Assembly (NCBI GenBank): GCA_900757715.1
Contig: CAAEOZ010000178.1
Span: forward strand, 1-27,759
DNA from: an uncultured Veillonella sp.
Lineage (GTDB): Bacteria > Bacillota > Negativicutes > Veillonellales > Veillonellaceae
DNA length: 27,759 bases
Direction of reading: 5' to 3'
Shown: positions 7,431 to 14,128 of the stretch, in pieces
Numbering within the stretch: the first letter of the stretch is position 1
Layout of the letters: each line of letters begins with the position of its first letter
Position numbers and translations under genes: made by a program
Notes under the pieces: model-generated
The model's database searches: none
What the model was told of the DNA's origin: nothing
What the model saw: the letters and a program-made list of their open reading frames with translations, nothing else

Positions 7431-7850
7431 ATGAAAATATCTACAAAAGGGCGTTATGCCTTACGGATATTGGCGGATATTGCAGAACATGGGGTAGAAA
7501 AAAATGTACCAATTCGTGAGATTGCAGAACGCCAAGGATTTTCCGATAAATATTTAGAGGGGATTGTATCTCGATTATCCTCCGCGGGCCTCGTTAAAAG
7601 TGGACGTGGCAAATACGGTGGATATCGTTTGGTGAAAGATCCATCTGAATACAATGTATATGAAATTTTATATGCCGCAGAGGACTCCATTGCTCTCGTG
7701 TCTTGTTTAGAAGATGATGTAGAACCGTGTCCTATGTTTAATGACTGCTTGACAGCTCCATTGTGGCAGTATTTACAAGATGAGTTCCGACATGTTATGG
7801 AACATGTTTCCTTGCAAGATGTAATGGATCATAAATTTCCTACGGAATAA
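7431..7850 (+). CDS. Rrf2-family transcriptional regulator with a probable Fe-S cysteine motif
   Basis: This 139-residue protein matches the Rrf2 family (IscR, CymR, NsrR) from its first residue: MKISTKGRYALRILADIA, the helix-turn-helix at about 26-50 (VPIREIAERQGFSDKYLEGIVSRL), and the wing GLVKSGRGKYGGYRL. Cysteines at 92, 100 and 106 (C-X7-C-X5-C) stand where IscR-type proteins bind a [2Fe-2S] cluster (C92, C98 and C104 in E. coli). Iron-sulfur or redox sensing is therefore likely, but the IscR fourth ligand H107 has no obvious equivalent. CymR-type regulators of cysteine metabolism lack such a set. No isc or suf genes are in the window. The gene is divergent from the purine permease and is followed by a terminator, so it is probably monocistronic. 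Confidence 0.88.
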   Translation: MKISTKGRYALRILADIAEHGVEKNVPIREIAERQGFSDKYLEGIVSRLSSAGLVKSGRGKYGGYRLVKDPSEYNVYEILYAAEDSIALVSCLEDDVEPCPMFNDCLTAPLWQYLQDEFRHVMEHVSLQDVMDHKFPTE

Positions 7851-7931
7851 TTGATAGTCCGAAAACTTTAGTTTGAATAATCTTTGAGGATTACTACATT
7901 GTATACCTATATTTTAGGTATTTTTTATGGA

Positions 7932-7963
7932 AAGAGTCGCGTTTCGTATGCGGCTCTTCTTTA
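7932..7963 (+). terminator. Intrinsic terminator after the Rrf2 gene
   Basis: AAGAGTCGC and GCGGCTCTT form a 9-bp stem (one G-T pair) with a 9-base loop, followed by CTTTAT. It lies 82 bases after the Rrf2 stop codon and before the MFS gene. Confidence 0.75.
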
Positions 7964-8026
7964 TATATGAAATTAAAATGTAATAACATTTTATGAATAG
8001 TAACATAGATTGAAATCTAAGTAGGG

Positions 8027-8086
8027 CTGTAATTTAAATGGAACTGTAATTAAAAGTGATTTATGTGTATATTAGTTTATCTAAAC
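8027..8086. repeat. Short direct repeat and inverted repeat upstream of the MFS gene
   Basis: CTGTAATTTAAA (8027) and CTGTAATTAAA (8044) recur with a 17-base period. GTTTATCTAAAC (8075-8086) is a small inverted repeat just before the ribosome binding site of the MFS gene. These could be operator sites for an unseen regulator. The AT-richness of the region makes chance a real alternative. Confidence 0.3.
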
Positions 8087-8111
8087 GATTTTATGTGGAA
8101 GGGAGGGTACT

Positions 8112-9356
8112 ATGAGTACAAGTGTATATGATGCTCGCGGTGGCATGCGAAACGTATGGATTATTACGGCTAGTATGACTGTGCTAGCCATATGTTACAC
8201 AATGATAATTCCTTTTCTCCCTATATATCTATTAGAACTCGGTGTTCCTAAGGCTGATGTAGCACTTTGGTCAGGCCTCGTCTTTGGTATTACCTTTCTT
8301 ATCGCTGGTATTATGGCGCCGATTTGGGGCAAAATTGCAGATAATAAAGGGAAAAAGCGGATGGCTTTGCGCGCTGGTTTTGCCATTGCTGTCAGTTATG
8401 TTCTCATCGGCATGGTAACAGATCAGTATCAATTGTTAATGGGGCGTGCCTTAGTTGGGTTCGCTAATGGTTTCTATCCTGCAGCGATGACCATGGTTTC
8501 CCTCAGTGTGGATGAGAAACAGGTGGGCCGTGCCCTCGGCATATTCCAAACAGGTCTGATTTTAGGCAATGTCATCGGCCCATTTTTAGGTGGTGCCGTT
8601 GAAAGTGTCGTAGGTATGCGCCCTGTATTTTATATATCTGGTATAGCCGTATGCATTGCTACCTTGGCAGTATTGTTTCTTGTAAAAGAACCAAAACTAG
8701 AAGTTGAAAATACAACTTCTAAGGAGCAGTCCAAACAGCCGGCAAAAGCTACATCCTTGCGAGAAGATTTTAAGTCGGTTCAAGAACAACCTGTATTAGT
8801 AAGACTTTTATGGATTTACTTCTTTATGCAATGTGTCATCATGATGCTACAGCCTATTTTGGCGCTTTATGTAGGTGATATGCAAGGCACTATGGAAGGG
8901 GCAGCCATCATTTCAGGTACAATCCTCAGCATCGGTGGTTTAGCTGGTTCCTTAACGACCAATATATGGGTGCGCCTCGGTGAGCGTCGTGGGTACTTTA
9001 GAACCATTTCCTACTGTATGCTTGGTAGTGGTGTTGTTCTCTTACTTCAAAGCTTACCAGTAGGTATCTGGTGGTTTGGTGTACTACAAGTATTAATTGG
9101 CTCTTGTATTGTAGGGATCAACCCATCTTTGAGTGCAGCTGTAACACTTAATACAGAACCAGGCTTTAGAGGTCGCATGTTTGGTATGACGACGACGGCT
9201 CAACAATTTGGTTCCATGGTAGGTCCAGTGTTTGCAAGTATTGTATCTACCTATATTGGGATATCCTATGTATTTAGTATTACAGGTTTGCTATTACTTT
9301 ATATGGGATTCCAATCACGGAAACTATCTGTTCAACATGATAAATATAGTGTGTGA
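8112..9356 (+). CDS. MFS drug-type exporter (DHA1, MdtG/TetA-like)
   Basis: This 414-residue protein has the 12-helix layout of the major facilitator superfamily. Motif A is at residues 73-83 (GKIADNKGKKR), the conserved loop 2-3 motif. Motif C is at about 148-161 (GLILGNVIGPFLGG), diagnostic of drug:H+ antiporters. A hydrophilic central loop (about 195-225, rich in K, E and Q) separates the two six-helix halves. Overall pattern and length fit the DHA1 12-TM exporters such as MdtG and YttB. The substrate cannot be told. GGGAGGG lies six bases before the ATG. The gene is flanked by terminators on both sides and is probably transcribed alone. Confidence 0.85.
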   Translation: MSTSVYDARGGMRNVWIITASMTVLAICYTMIIPFLPIYLLELGVPKADVALWSGLVFGITFLIAGIMAPIWGKIADNKGKKRMALRAGFAIAVSYVLIGMVTDQYQLLMGRALVGFANGFYPAAMTMVSLSVDEKQVGRALGIFQTGLILGNVIGPFLGGAVESVVGMRPVFYISGIAVCIATLAVLFLVKEPKLEVENTTSKEQSKQPAKATSLREDFKSVQEQPVLVRLLWIYFFMQCVIMMLQPILALYVGDMQGTMEGAAIISGTILSIGGLAGSLTTNIWVRLGERRGYFRTISYCMLGSGVVLLLQSLPVGIWWFGVLQVLIGSCIVGINPSLSAAVTLNTEPGFRGRMFGMTTTAQQFGSMVGPVFASIVSTYIGISYVFSITGLLLLYMGFQSRKLSVQHDKYSV

Positions 9357-9370
9357 ATTAGAGTTTAACA

Positions 9371-9404
9371 AGCTCCTTACTAATATATATTGGTAAGGGG
9401 CTTT
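9371..9404 (+). terminator. Intrinsic terminator after the MFS gene
   Basis: A 15-bp stem runs from AGCTCCTTAC to GTAAGGGGCT, continues inward through TAATA/TATTG, and is followed by TTTACTTTTTT. It sits 15 bases after the MFS stop codon. Confidence 0.9.
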
Positions 9405-9415
9405 TACTTTTTTAT

Positions 9416-9667
9416 GCTTTTTTTATAATACGAGGCTTTCAGGTACAGACCGTTTATTGGTAAGCGGTCTTAATCTAGGGTATAAGAAAAAGTGATGTTA
9501 ATCGTTAATCTAAGAATACTGTTTTAGTGCATAATAGCAGGCTTTCATACGTTTTTAGTGAATAGCAATTCAATATGAGCCGATTGATTGCTTTTACAAA
9601 AATATTGGTATATAGTTAGTTTAAGGTAAGTCATTAGTCTCACCGTGTGGGACAGAAAGGAGTTATT
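9416..9667 (+). promoter_or_regulatory. Structured leader region upstream of aroD
   Basis: About 250 bases without a gene precede aroD. A TATAAT lies at 9423-9428. A 10-bp hairpin follows (9447-9456 with 9461-9470: AGACCGTTTA / TAAGCGGTCT around TTGG). A second bulged hairpin (9564-9574 with 9583-9592: AGCAATTCAAT / ATTGATTGCT) is followed by TTTTAC. No convincing leader peptide is present; the only ATG-led reading frame (10 codons, about 9503-9535) lacks a ribosome site and aromatic residues. The hairpins may shape expression of aroD, but no known riboswitch class is recognised. Confidence 0.4.
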
Positions 9668-10462
9668 ATGGTCCGTATCGGTCATACTGTACTCGGCGAA
9701 AAGGGCACAAAAATATGCGTGCCTATTGTGGGCACAACAATGAAAGAGATTCTAGATGCCACCGCGGTCGCATGTAATACACCGTGTCACGTAGTGGAGC
9801 TACGCATTGACTATTTCGAGCGGGCCCACTCCATTGACGCTATTATTGAATTATTAATGCTCATCAAGCCACAACTAAAAGGTCGTGGGTTGCTCTTTAC
9901 ATGGCGCACAAAAGGTGAAGGTGGGGAAAGAACGATTTCTACACAAGATTATTTTACAATGCTAGAGCGTTTGATTCCTACAGGATTGGTGGATGCTATC
10001 GATATTGAGCTGTTTTTTGATCAAGATAGAATGCTTAAAACGATAGAGTTTGCTAAGGTTCATGGAATCACTATTATCATGAGTAACCATGATTTCCATG
10101 GTACACCGAGTCGTGAAGTCATTGTAAATCGACTCATTCAAATGAAAGAGTTCTTGGCCGATGTGCCAAAGATTGCCGTTATGCCCCACACAACTGGTGA
10201 TGTATTAACGCTCCTTGAAGCAACGGCTGAAGTGAAAGCTTTGTATCCTTCGGATCCAATTATTACGATGGCAATGGGAGAACTAGGTGCTGTTACACGC
10301 ACTGCAGGTGCTCTATTTGGAAATGCCATGACCTTTGCCTCTGCTGGTAAAACATCTGCGCCAGGGCAAATCGATGTACATGCTTTAAAACGAATTCTAG
10401 ATACCATCGATGTAGATGGTGTATTTGACGAACAACAACATAAACGGGTAAAAGTGCATTAA
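9668..10462 (+). CDS. aroD: 3-dehydroquinate dehydratase, type I
   Basis: This enzyme dehydrates 3-dehydroquinate to 3-dehydroshikimate, the third step of the chorismate pathway, through a Schiff base. In the 264-residue protein the key family residues are visible: E46 and R48 in ELRIDYF, the general base H141 in SNHDFHGTP, the Schiff-base K168 in KIAVMP, R211 in TRTAG and the lid APGQ at 231-234. Length fits the type I (class I aldolase) form. The ATG at 9668 is chosen because AAAGGAG ends five bases upstream; an in-frame GTG at 9647 lies before that site. aroD is the only chorismate-pathway gene in the window outside the minus-strand aro cluster, which begins past an antitoxin-like gene on the opposite strand. 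Confidence 0.95.
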   Translation: MVRIGHTVLGEKGTKICVPIVGTTMKEILDATAVACNTPCHVVELRIDYFERAHSIDAIIELLMLIKPQLKGRGLLFTWRTKGEGGERTISTQDYFTMLERLIPTGLVDAIDIELFFDQDRMLKTIEFAKVHGITIIMSNHDFHGTPSREVIVNRLIQMKEFLADVPKIAVMPHTTGDVLTLLEATAEVKALYPSDPIITMAMGELGAVTRTAGALFGNAMTFASAGKTSAPGQIDVHALKRILDTIDVDGVFDEQQHKRVKVH

Positions 10463-10488
10463 AAAAGTCGGCGAAAGCCGACTTTTTT
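10461..10488. terminator. Bidirectional terminator between aroD and the antitoxin-like gene
   Basis: AAAAAAGTCGGC - GAAA - GCCGACTTTTTT forms a perfect 12-bp stem with a stable GNRA tetraloop. U-tracts follow on both strands. It overlaps the aroD stop codon and can also end the converging minus-strand gene. Confidence 0.95.
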
Positions 10489-10593
10489 ATATGTTTTGTA
10501 TTTCTTGTAGTATATTCATTTTTGAAGGGCGGATATAAAAAATATATATGTTATTATTAATGACTTTATATAGAATATTTCAGCTCTCCATAT

Positions 10594-11208
10594 TTATAAA
10601 TCTTCAAGGAGTTCATTAAAAATTTTTTCCGCAGGTTCACCAATTCCTTTTTCTGCTTGATTTAGCCCTAATTGTATTCTTGTAGTTAAATCTTCTTCAG
10701 TCCAGAAATCATTATTAATAGCATCAATCCATTCTGGACGGAGGATAGTAGGTGGAATATCCTTATTAAATTGTATTTGTTTAGATACAAGTGTAACTGT
10801 TTGTGACATGGTTAAACCCATTTCTTTTAGGATTGCTGTAGTAAGTGTTTTTACTTTAGGGTTAATGCGGATGTTAAGAACACCTGTTTTATCAATTGTA
10901 TCGAAAGCTACTTCTCCTTCATTTGGGGTTACATTTCCGTAGTTTCCATATCTATTGATAGTTTCTGAGGCTTTTAATGTAGTTTGTGGTTGTTCATAGG
11001 TGCCGTTGTTGAGTGTGCTTGGTGTAGATGTTTCATCTATAGGTGCCGTTGGTAACGCAATGGCAAACGGAATGCGACGTTCTTTAATGATTTGGCGGAA
11101 TAGTGCATCTAGCATGGAGGTATAGGATAGACCTTGTGTTTTCAATATACTGGATACCTCTTGTTTTAGATCTTCGTTGATGCGGACTTGTAGGTTTACG
11201 GTTTTCAT
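10594..11208 (-). CDS. Orphan protein with two RelB/DinJ-type antitoxin domains
   Basis: This 204-residue protein has two ribbon-helix-helix-type domains resembling RelB/DinJ antitoxins. Domain 1 (about residues 3-54) reads VNLQVRINEDLKQEVSSIL, then GLSYTSMLDALFRQIIKERRIPF. Domain 2 (about 109-155) reads GVLNIRINPKVKTLTTAILK, then MGLTMSQTVTLVSKQIQFNKDIPP. A polar linker (55-107) joins them, and an acidic helical tail (156-204) follows. Ordinary DinJ proteins have one domain of about 85 residues. The ATG at 11208 is chosen because AGGAGA lies six bases upstream. No RelE/YafQ-like toxin is found on either side: aroD follows after a terminator, and AT-rich non-coding DNA precedes. It may be a solitary antitoxin, a regulator derived from one, or an antitoxin acting on toxins encoded elsewhere. 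Confidence 0.75.
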   Translation of the reverse strand: MKTVNLQVRINEDLKQEVSSILKTQGLSYTSMLDALFRQIIKERRIPFAIALPTAPIDETSTPSTLNNGTYEQPQTTLKASETINRYGNYGNVTPNEGEVAFDTIDKTGVLNIRINPKVKTLTTAILKEMGLTMSQTVTLVSKQIQFNKDIPPTILRPEWIDAINNDFWTEEDLTTRIQLGLNQAEKGIGEPAEKIFNELLEDL

Positions 11209-11452
11209 AGTATCTCCTAGTTTATGGATAATGTTATACATATTGATTATAGATATAGTGTTTAATGTATTTTGACGCTTTACATAAAAGATATTTCTTT
11301 CTAAACAGTATTTTTACAATAATATTTTTATAAAGCTATAGCCTTAAAATATATTTACAAAACATATTTTGTAAAAAATAATTCTGTACTTGTAATTACA
11401 TTGTAATTGCAAATGTAGTTTTTTACAAATATCTTTAATACATAGGACATGT
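11209..11452. repeat. AT-rich non-coding region with clustered palindromes
   Basis: No gene is seen here. Two palindromic elements stand out. TTTACAAAA-CATA-TTTTGTAAA lies at 11354-11375. AATTACA-T-TGTAATT at 11394-11408 is a perfect odd-centred palindrome and overlaps the 10-bp palindrome TGTAATTACA (11391-11400). Further TTACAA and TGTA half-sites follow to about 11430. A TATAAT on the minus strand (11246-11251) could be the -10 of the antitoxin-like gene, though no good -35 was found. The palindromes are 145-200 bases upstream of that gene and could be operators for it. Confidence 0.45.
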
Positions 11453-11491
11453 AAAAAAGCAGTAGTTACCCTGAGGATAGCTACTGCTTTT
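11453..11491 (-). terminator. Intrinsic terminator of the aro cluster
   Basis: On the minus strand AAAAGCAGTAGCTA and TAGTTACTGC-type arms form a 14-bp stem (one G-T pair) around a 9-base loop, followed by TTTTTTAC. It lies about 140 bases after the aroEK stop codon. The plus strand also ends in TTTT. Confidence 0.85.
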
Positions 11492-11628
11492 CAGTTTATA
11501 TCATTGATGTCATGATATGAGTTTTAGTTTTATCTAAGAATACAGATGTAAATGCTCTCACTTCGATAGATGTAGAAGCCCTTACTTATATAAAGAAAAT
11601 GGTCTTATAAATATCGTTATATAAACTC

Positions 11629-12864
11629 TTACAATAAGTTTGCTTCGAAGTCTTCTAGTATAGCCGCCACTGTTTCCGGTGCATTGCGATTATGTTCTAC
11701 GATGAATTGGGCAAAGCTTTCATACATTGGAGTGCGAGTTTCTTCCAGTTCACGTAAGCGTTCTATGCCACCACTAGATAGGACACGACCTGAAGTAGAT
11801 AGTTTTTCCACCGGTTGTGTCAATTGGTAAATACGACCATTTTGGCGTAGATGTGCAAAGTTTTTTGGTACTGTAACGCAGCCACCACCGGTGGAGATAA
11901 CAATACCTGTTTGCGTCCCTAGTTTAGCAATCATTTCCGCTTCTTTTTCACGGAACGCAGCTTCTCCTTGTTCCGTAATATATGTGGAAATATCACCGAT
12001 TTCTTTTGCTAACTCTTGATCGACATCAATACAAGTACGGCCCATCTTTTTGCCAATTGCTTTGCCTACTGTTGTTTTACCAACTCCAGGCATGCCGATG
12101 AGGATGATATTTTCCTTTTCACGGCGCATATCTCGCAAGATTTGCTCGATTTCCTTGGTGCCAAAGCTTTCACCTTGGAAATGATTAGCCGCCTCAACGC
12201 CTTGAGCCACGAGGAAAGGTAGACCATCACAGTGTGGAACATCCATCATTTCGGCTTGGAGTAGTAGAATCGTGCGGCGAGGATTGTAGATGAGATCTAC
12301 AACGCCTTCTAATTTGGAAAATTGCATAATATCTATCAGGCTAGCCGGATTATGAGGATACATACCAATAGGTGTGCAGTTGATAATAATTTGTGCCGTC
12401 TCGTAGTAATTAGGTGCATCGGTATAGAGCGGAGCTGTTTTACGGGATAGATGCGTGATGCTCTTAGCACCTAGATCTTCAAGAGCCACGTGAACGGTAG
12501 CAGAAGATGCGCCATCGCCAAGGATGATGCATTCTTTACCGGATACATCGATACCAGCGTGTTTTAGGGTGAATACAAATCCATCGTAGTCTGTATTGTA
12601 ACCATGCCATTTGCCGTCTTTACGGACCATCGTGTTTACACAGCCAATGCGTTCCGCGCGAGGGTCAACTACATCGCAAGCCTCAAGGGCATTAACCTTG
12701 TAAGGGAAAGTAATATTAATACCTTGTAATTCTGGATTTGCAAAGAACTCTTGCAGTTGGCTCGGTTCTCGTTCAAATAATTCATAATTAGTATTTCCCA
12801 AAGCATTGTGGAGGCGTGGGGAAAAGCTATGGCCCAACGTACGGCCAAGTAAACCAAATTTCAT
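11629..12864 (-). CDS. aroEK: Fused shikimate dehydrogenase-shikimate kinase
   Basis: This 411-residue protein joins two consecutive chorismate-pathway enzymes. Residues 1-248 are AroE, which reduces 3-dehydroshikimate to shikimate with NADPH: SFSPRLHN (shikimate-binding S13 and S15), NITFPYKVN with catalytic K56, NTDYDG with D92, the nucleotide-binding GDGASSA, and NCTPIGMYPH. Residues 252-411 are AroK, which phosphorylates shikimate: Walker A GMPGVGKTT (257-265), DVD (280-282), R305 in AAFREKE, STGGG (324-328), the lid SGRVLSSGG, and R377 in TRTPMY. The dinucleotide loop reads GDGASS rather than the usual GxGGAx. The ATG at 12864 follows AGGAGG by four bases; the longer ORF start at 12888 has no such site. 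It is last in the minus-strand aro cluster, after a hairpin. Confidence 0.93.
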   Translation of the reverse strand: MKFGLLGRTLGHSFSPRLHNALGNTNYELFEREPSQLQEFFANPELQGINITFPYKVNALEACDVVDPRAERIGCVNTMVRKDGKWHGYNTDYDGFVFTLKHAGIDVSGKECIILGDGASSATVHVALEDLGAKSITHLSRKTAPLYTDAPNYYETAQIIINCTPIGMYPHNPASLIDIMQFSKLEGVVDLIYNPRRTILLLQAEMMDVPHCDGLPFLVAQGVEAANHFQGESFGTKEIEQILRDMRREKENIILIGMPGVGKTTVGKAIGKKMGRTCIDVDQELAKEIGDISTYITEQGEAAFREKEAEMIAKLGTQTGIVISTGGGCVTVPKNFAHLRQNGRIYQLTQPVEKLSTSGRVLSSGGIERLRELEETRTPMYESFAQFIVEHNRNAPETVAAILEDFEANLL

Positions 12865-12890
12865 AGGACCTCCTAGGTCAATATACACAA

Positions 12891-12922
12891 AATGGCTAAT
12901 AGGCTGTCACCTATTAGCCATT
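12891..12922 (-). terminator. Terminator-like hairpin immediately upstream of aroEK
   Basis: AATGGCTAATAGG and CCTATTAGCCATT form a perfect 13-bp stem with a 6-base loop. On the minus strand TTTTGTGTATAT follows. The stem ends about 27 bases before the aroEK ATG. It could end transcripts from pheA, or be a 5'-end hairpin on transcripts from the promoter at 12934-12961. Confidence 0.65.
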
Positions 12923-12933
12923 GGAGTTTTAAA

Positions 12934-12961
12934 ACTATATCCATTGTACTATATATGTCAT
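12934..12961 (-). promoter_or_regulatory. Candidate internal promoter for aroEK
   Basis: On the minus strand ATGACA (five of six matches to consensus) and TATAGT (five of six) are 16 bases apart, in the gap between pheA and aroEK. Transcription would begin close to 12927, just ahead of the hairpin at 12891-12922. Confidence 0.5.
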
Positions 12962-12988
12962 TAATAAGCACTACCATAGAGAAAAATA

Positions 12989-14128
12989 TTAATTTTCAGG
13001 ATAATTACCGAGCAAGCGGAATTTATCTTGCGATGCGTGGAGCTCTGCCAACACGGAGAGTACTTTTGGATCTGCTAAGGATGCTTCCAAATCGAGGTAG
13101 AACAAGAATTCAAAGTTATGCCCTACGATAGGGCGGGACTCGAGTTTTGTAAGGTTCACACCGATGTTTGCAAATTTGGTAAGCAATGTACCAAGGCCTC
13201 CTGGAGCATGGCTTGCTGTTGTTACTACTGAGATCTTATTAGCTCCTGGGTATACGTGAAAGTCCTTACTAATACAGATAAAGCGCGTGTAGTTGTTGTC
13301 GCTATTTTGGATGTTTCTCAATAATGGAGACAAATTATATAGGTCTGCACATTGAGGTGCTGCGATAGCTGCCACCCCTGGGTCATCACTAGCCGCTACG
13401 AGCTGTGCAGCTCGAGCCGTGTTGTCATAGGAGCGTAATTCTACGCCTTCTAACTTATCTAGGAAGTGACTGCATTGGCCCAACGCTTGAGGGTGGGAAA
13501 TTATGGTATGAATATCTTCTAGTTTTGTTCCTTTTTTCACGAGCAAGTCGTGAGATATCCAAAGGCGCGTGCCGCGAACGATATAGCATTTGCGCTCTTC
13601 TAAGAGGTCATATACTTCTTTTACAGAACCATTGGAGCTGTTTTCAATAGGCAATACACCGAATTGACATTCGCCTGACTCTACGGCATCAAATACGGCA
13701 CGGAAACCCGTTACATAATGGATTTGGCTGAGGGGTAATAATTTATCACACGCCATTTGAGCATTGCTGCCGAATACGCCGGCGCAAGCTACGCTACCTC
13801 GTTGAGGTGGCAAAGTAGGGGATTGCTCGATGGCTTTTTTCATTTTCAAAGTAAATTCATTGTCTTGAAATAGTTGCTCAGATTGGTATGTACGACTCAA
13901 GCTAAATAATGCTTCAAAAAAGCGGCGCGCATATAGATCAAGGTCTGGTCCTGCATCTTTTGTTACCTTGTCGAGAATGTCGCGCTCTCGTTTGGCATCG
14001 TAAATAGCCTTATTCATTTCTTTTTTTGCAGCCGCTACGTCCTTAGAGAGTTCCATGCGCTCTTTGAAGAGGGCGAGCATTTGGTCGTTTATATCGTTAA
14101 TCTTAACGCGTACTTCATCTAAGTTCAT
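12989..14128 (-). CDS. pheA: Bifunctional chorismate mutase-prephenate dehydratase (P-protein)
   Basis: This 379-residue enzyme takes chorismate through prephenate to phenylpyruvate, the committed route to phenylalanine. Residues 1-90 are an AroQ-type chorismate mutase (LDEVRVKINDINDQMLALFKERMELSKDVA, then K and R residues at 46-49). Residues 112-285 are prephenate dehydratase, with GVLPIENSSNGSV, SHPQALGQC and the essential TRF at 281-283. Residues 298-375 are an ACT domain with the phenylalanine-binding ESRP motif (330-333), so feedback inhibition by phenylalanine is expected. The ATG at 14128 is chosen over a TTG at 14134 because AGGAG lies nine bases upstream of it. The start overlaps the end of aroC by 14 bases, indicating translational coupling. 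Confidence 0.94.
   Translation of the reverse strand: MNLDEVRVKINDINDQMLALFKERMELSKDVAAAKKEMNKAIYDAKRERDILDKVTKDAGPDLDLYARRFFEALFSLSRTYQSEQLFQDNEFTLKMKKAIEQSPTLPPQRGSVACAGVFGSNAQMACDKLLPLSQIHYVTGFRAVFDAVESGECQFGVLPIENSSNGSVKEVYDLLEERKCYIVRGTRLWISHDLLVKKGTKLEDIHTIISHPQALGQCSHFLDKLEGVELRSYDNTARAAQLVAASDDPGVAAIAAPQCADLYNLSPLLRNIQNSDNNYTRFICISKDFHVYPGANKISVVTTASHAPGGLGTLLTKFANIGVNLTKLESRPIVGHNFEFLFYLDLEASLADPKVLSVLAELHASQDKFRLLGNYPEN

Noticed and set aside
12889..12948. Minus-strand 24-codon frame ending in the aroEK ribosome site as a second leader peptide
   Set aside because: It has no ribosome binding site, its ATG lies within the candidate promoter, and it has a single Trp and no run of aromatic residues.
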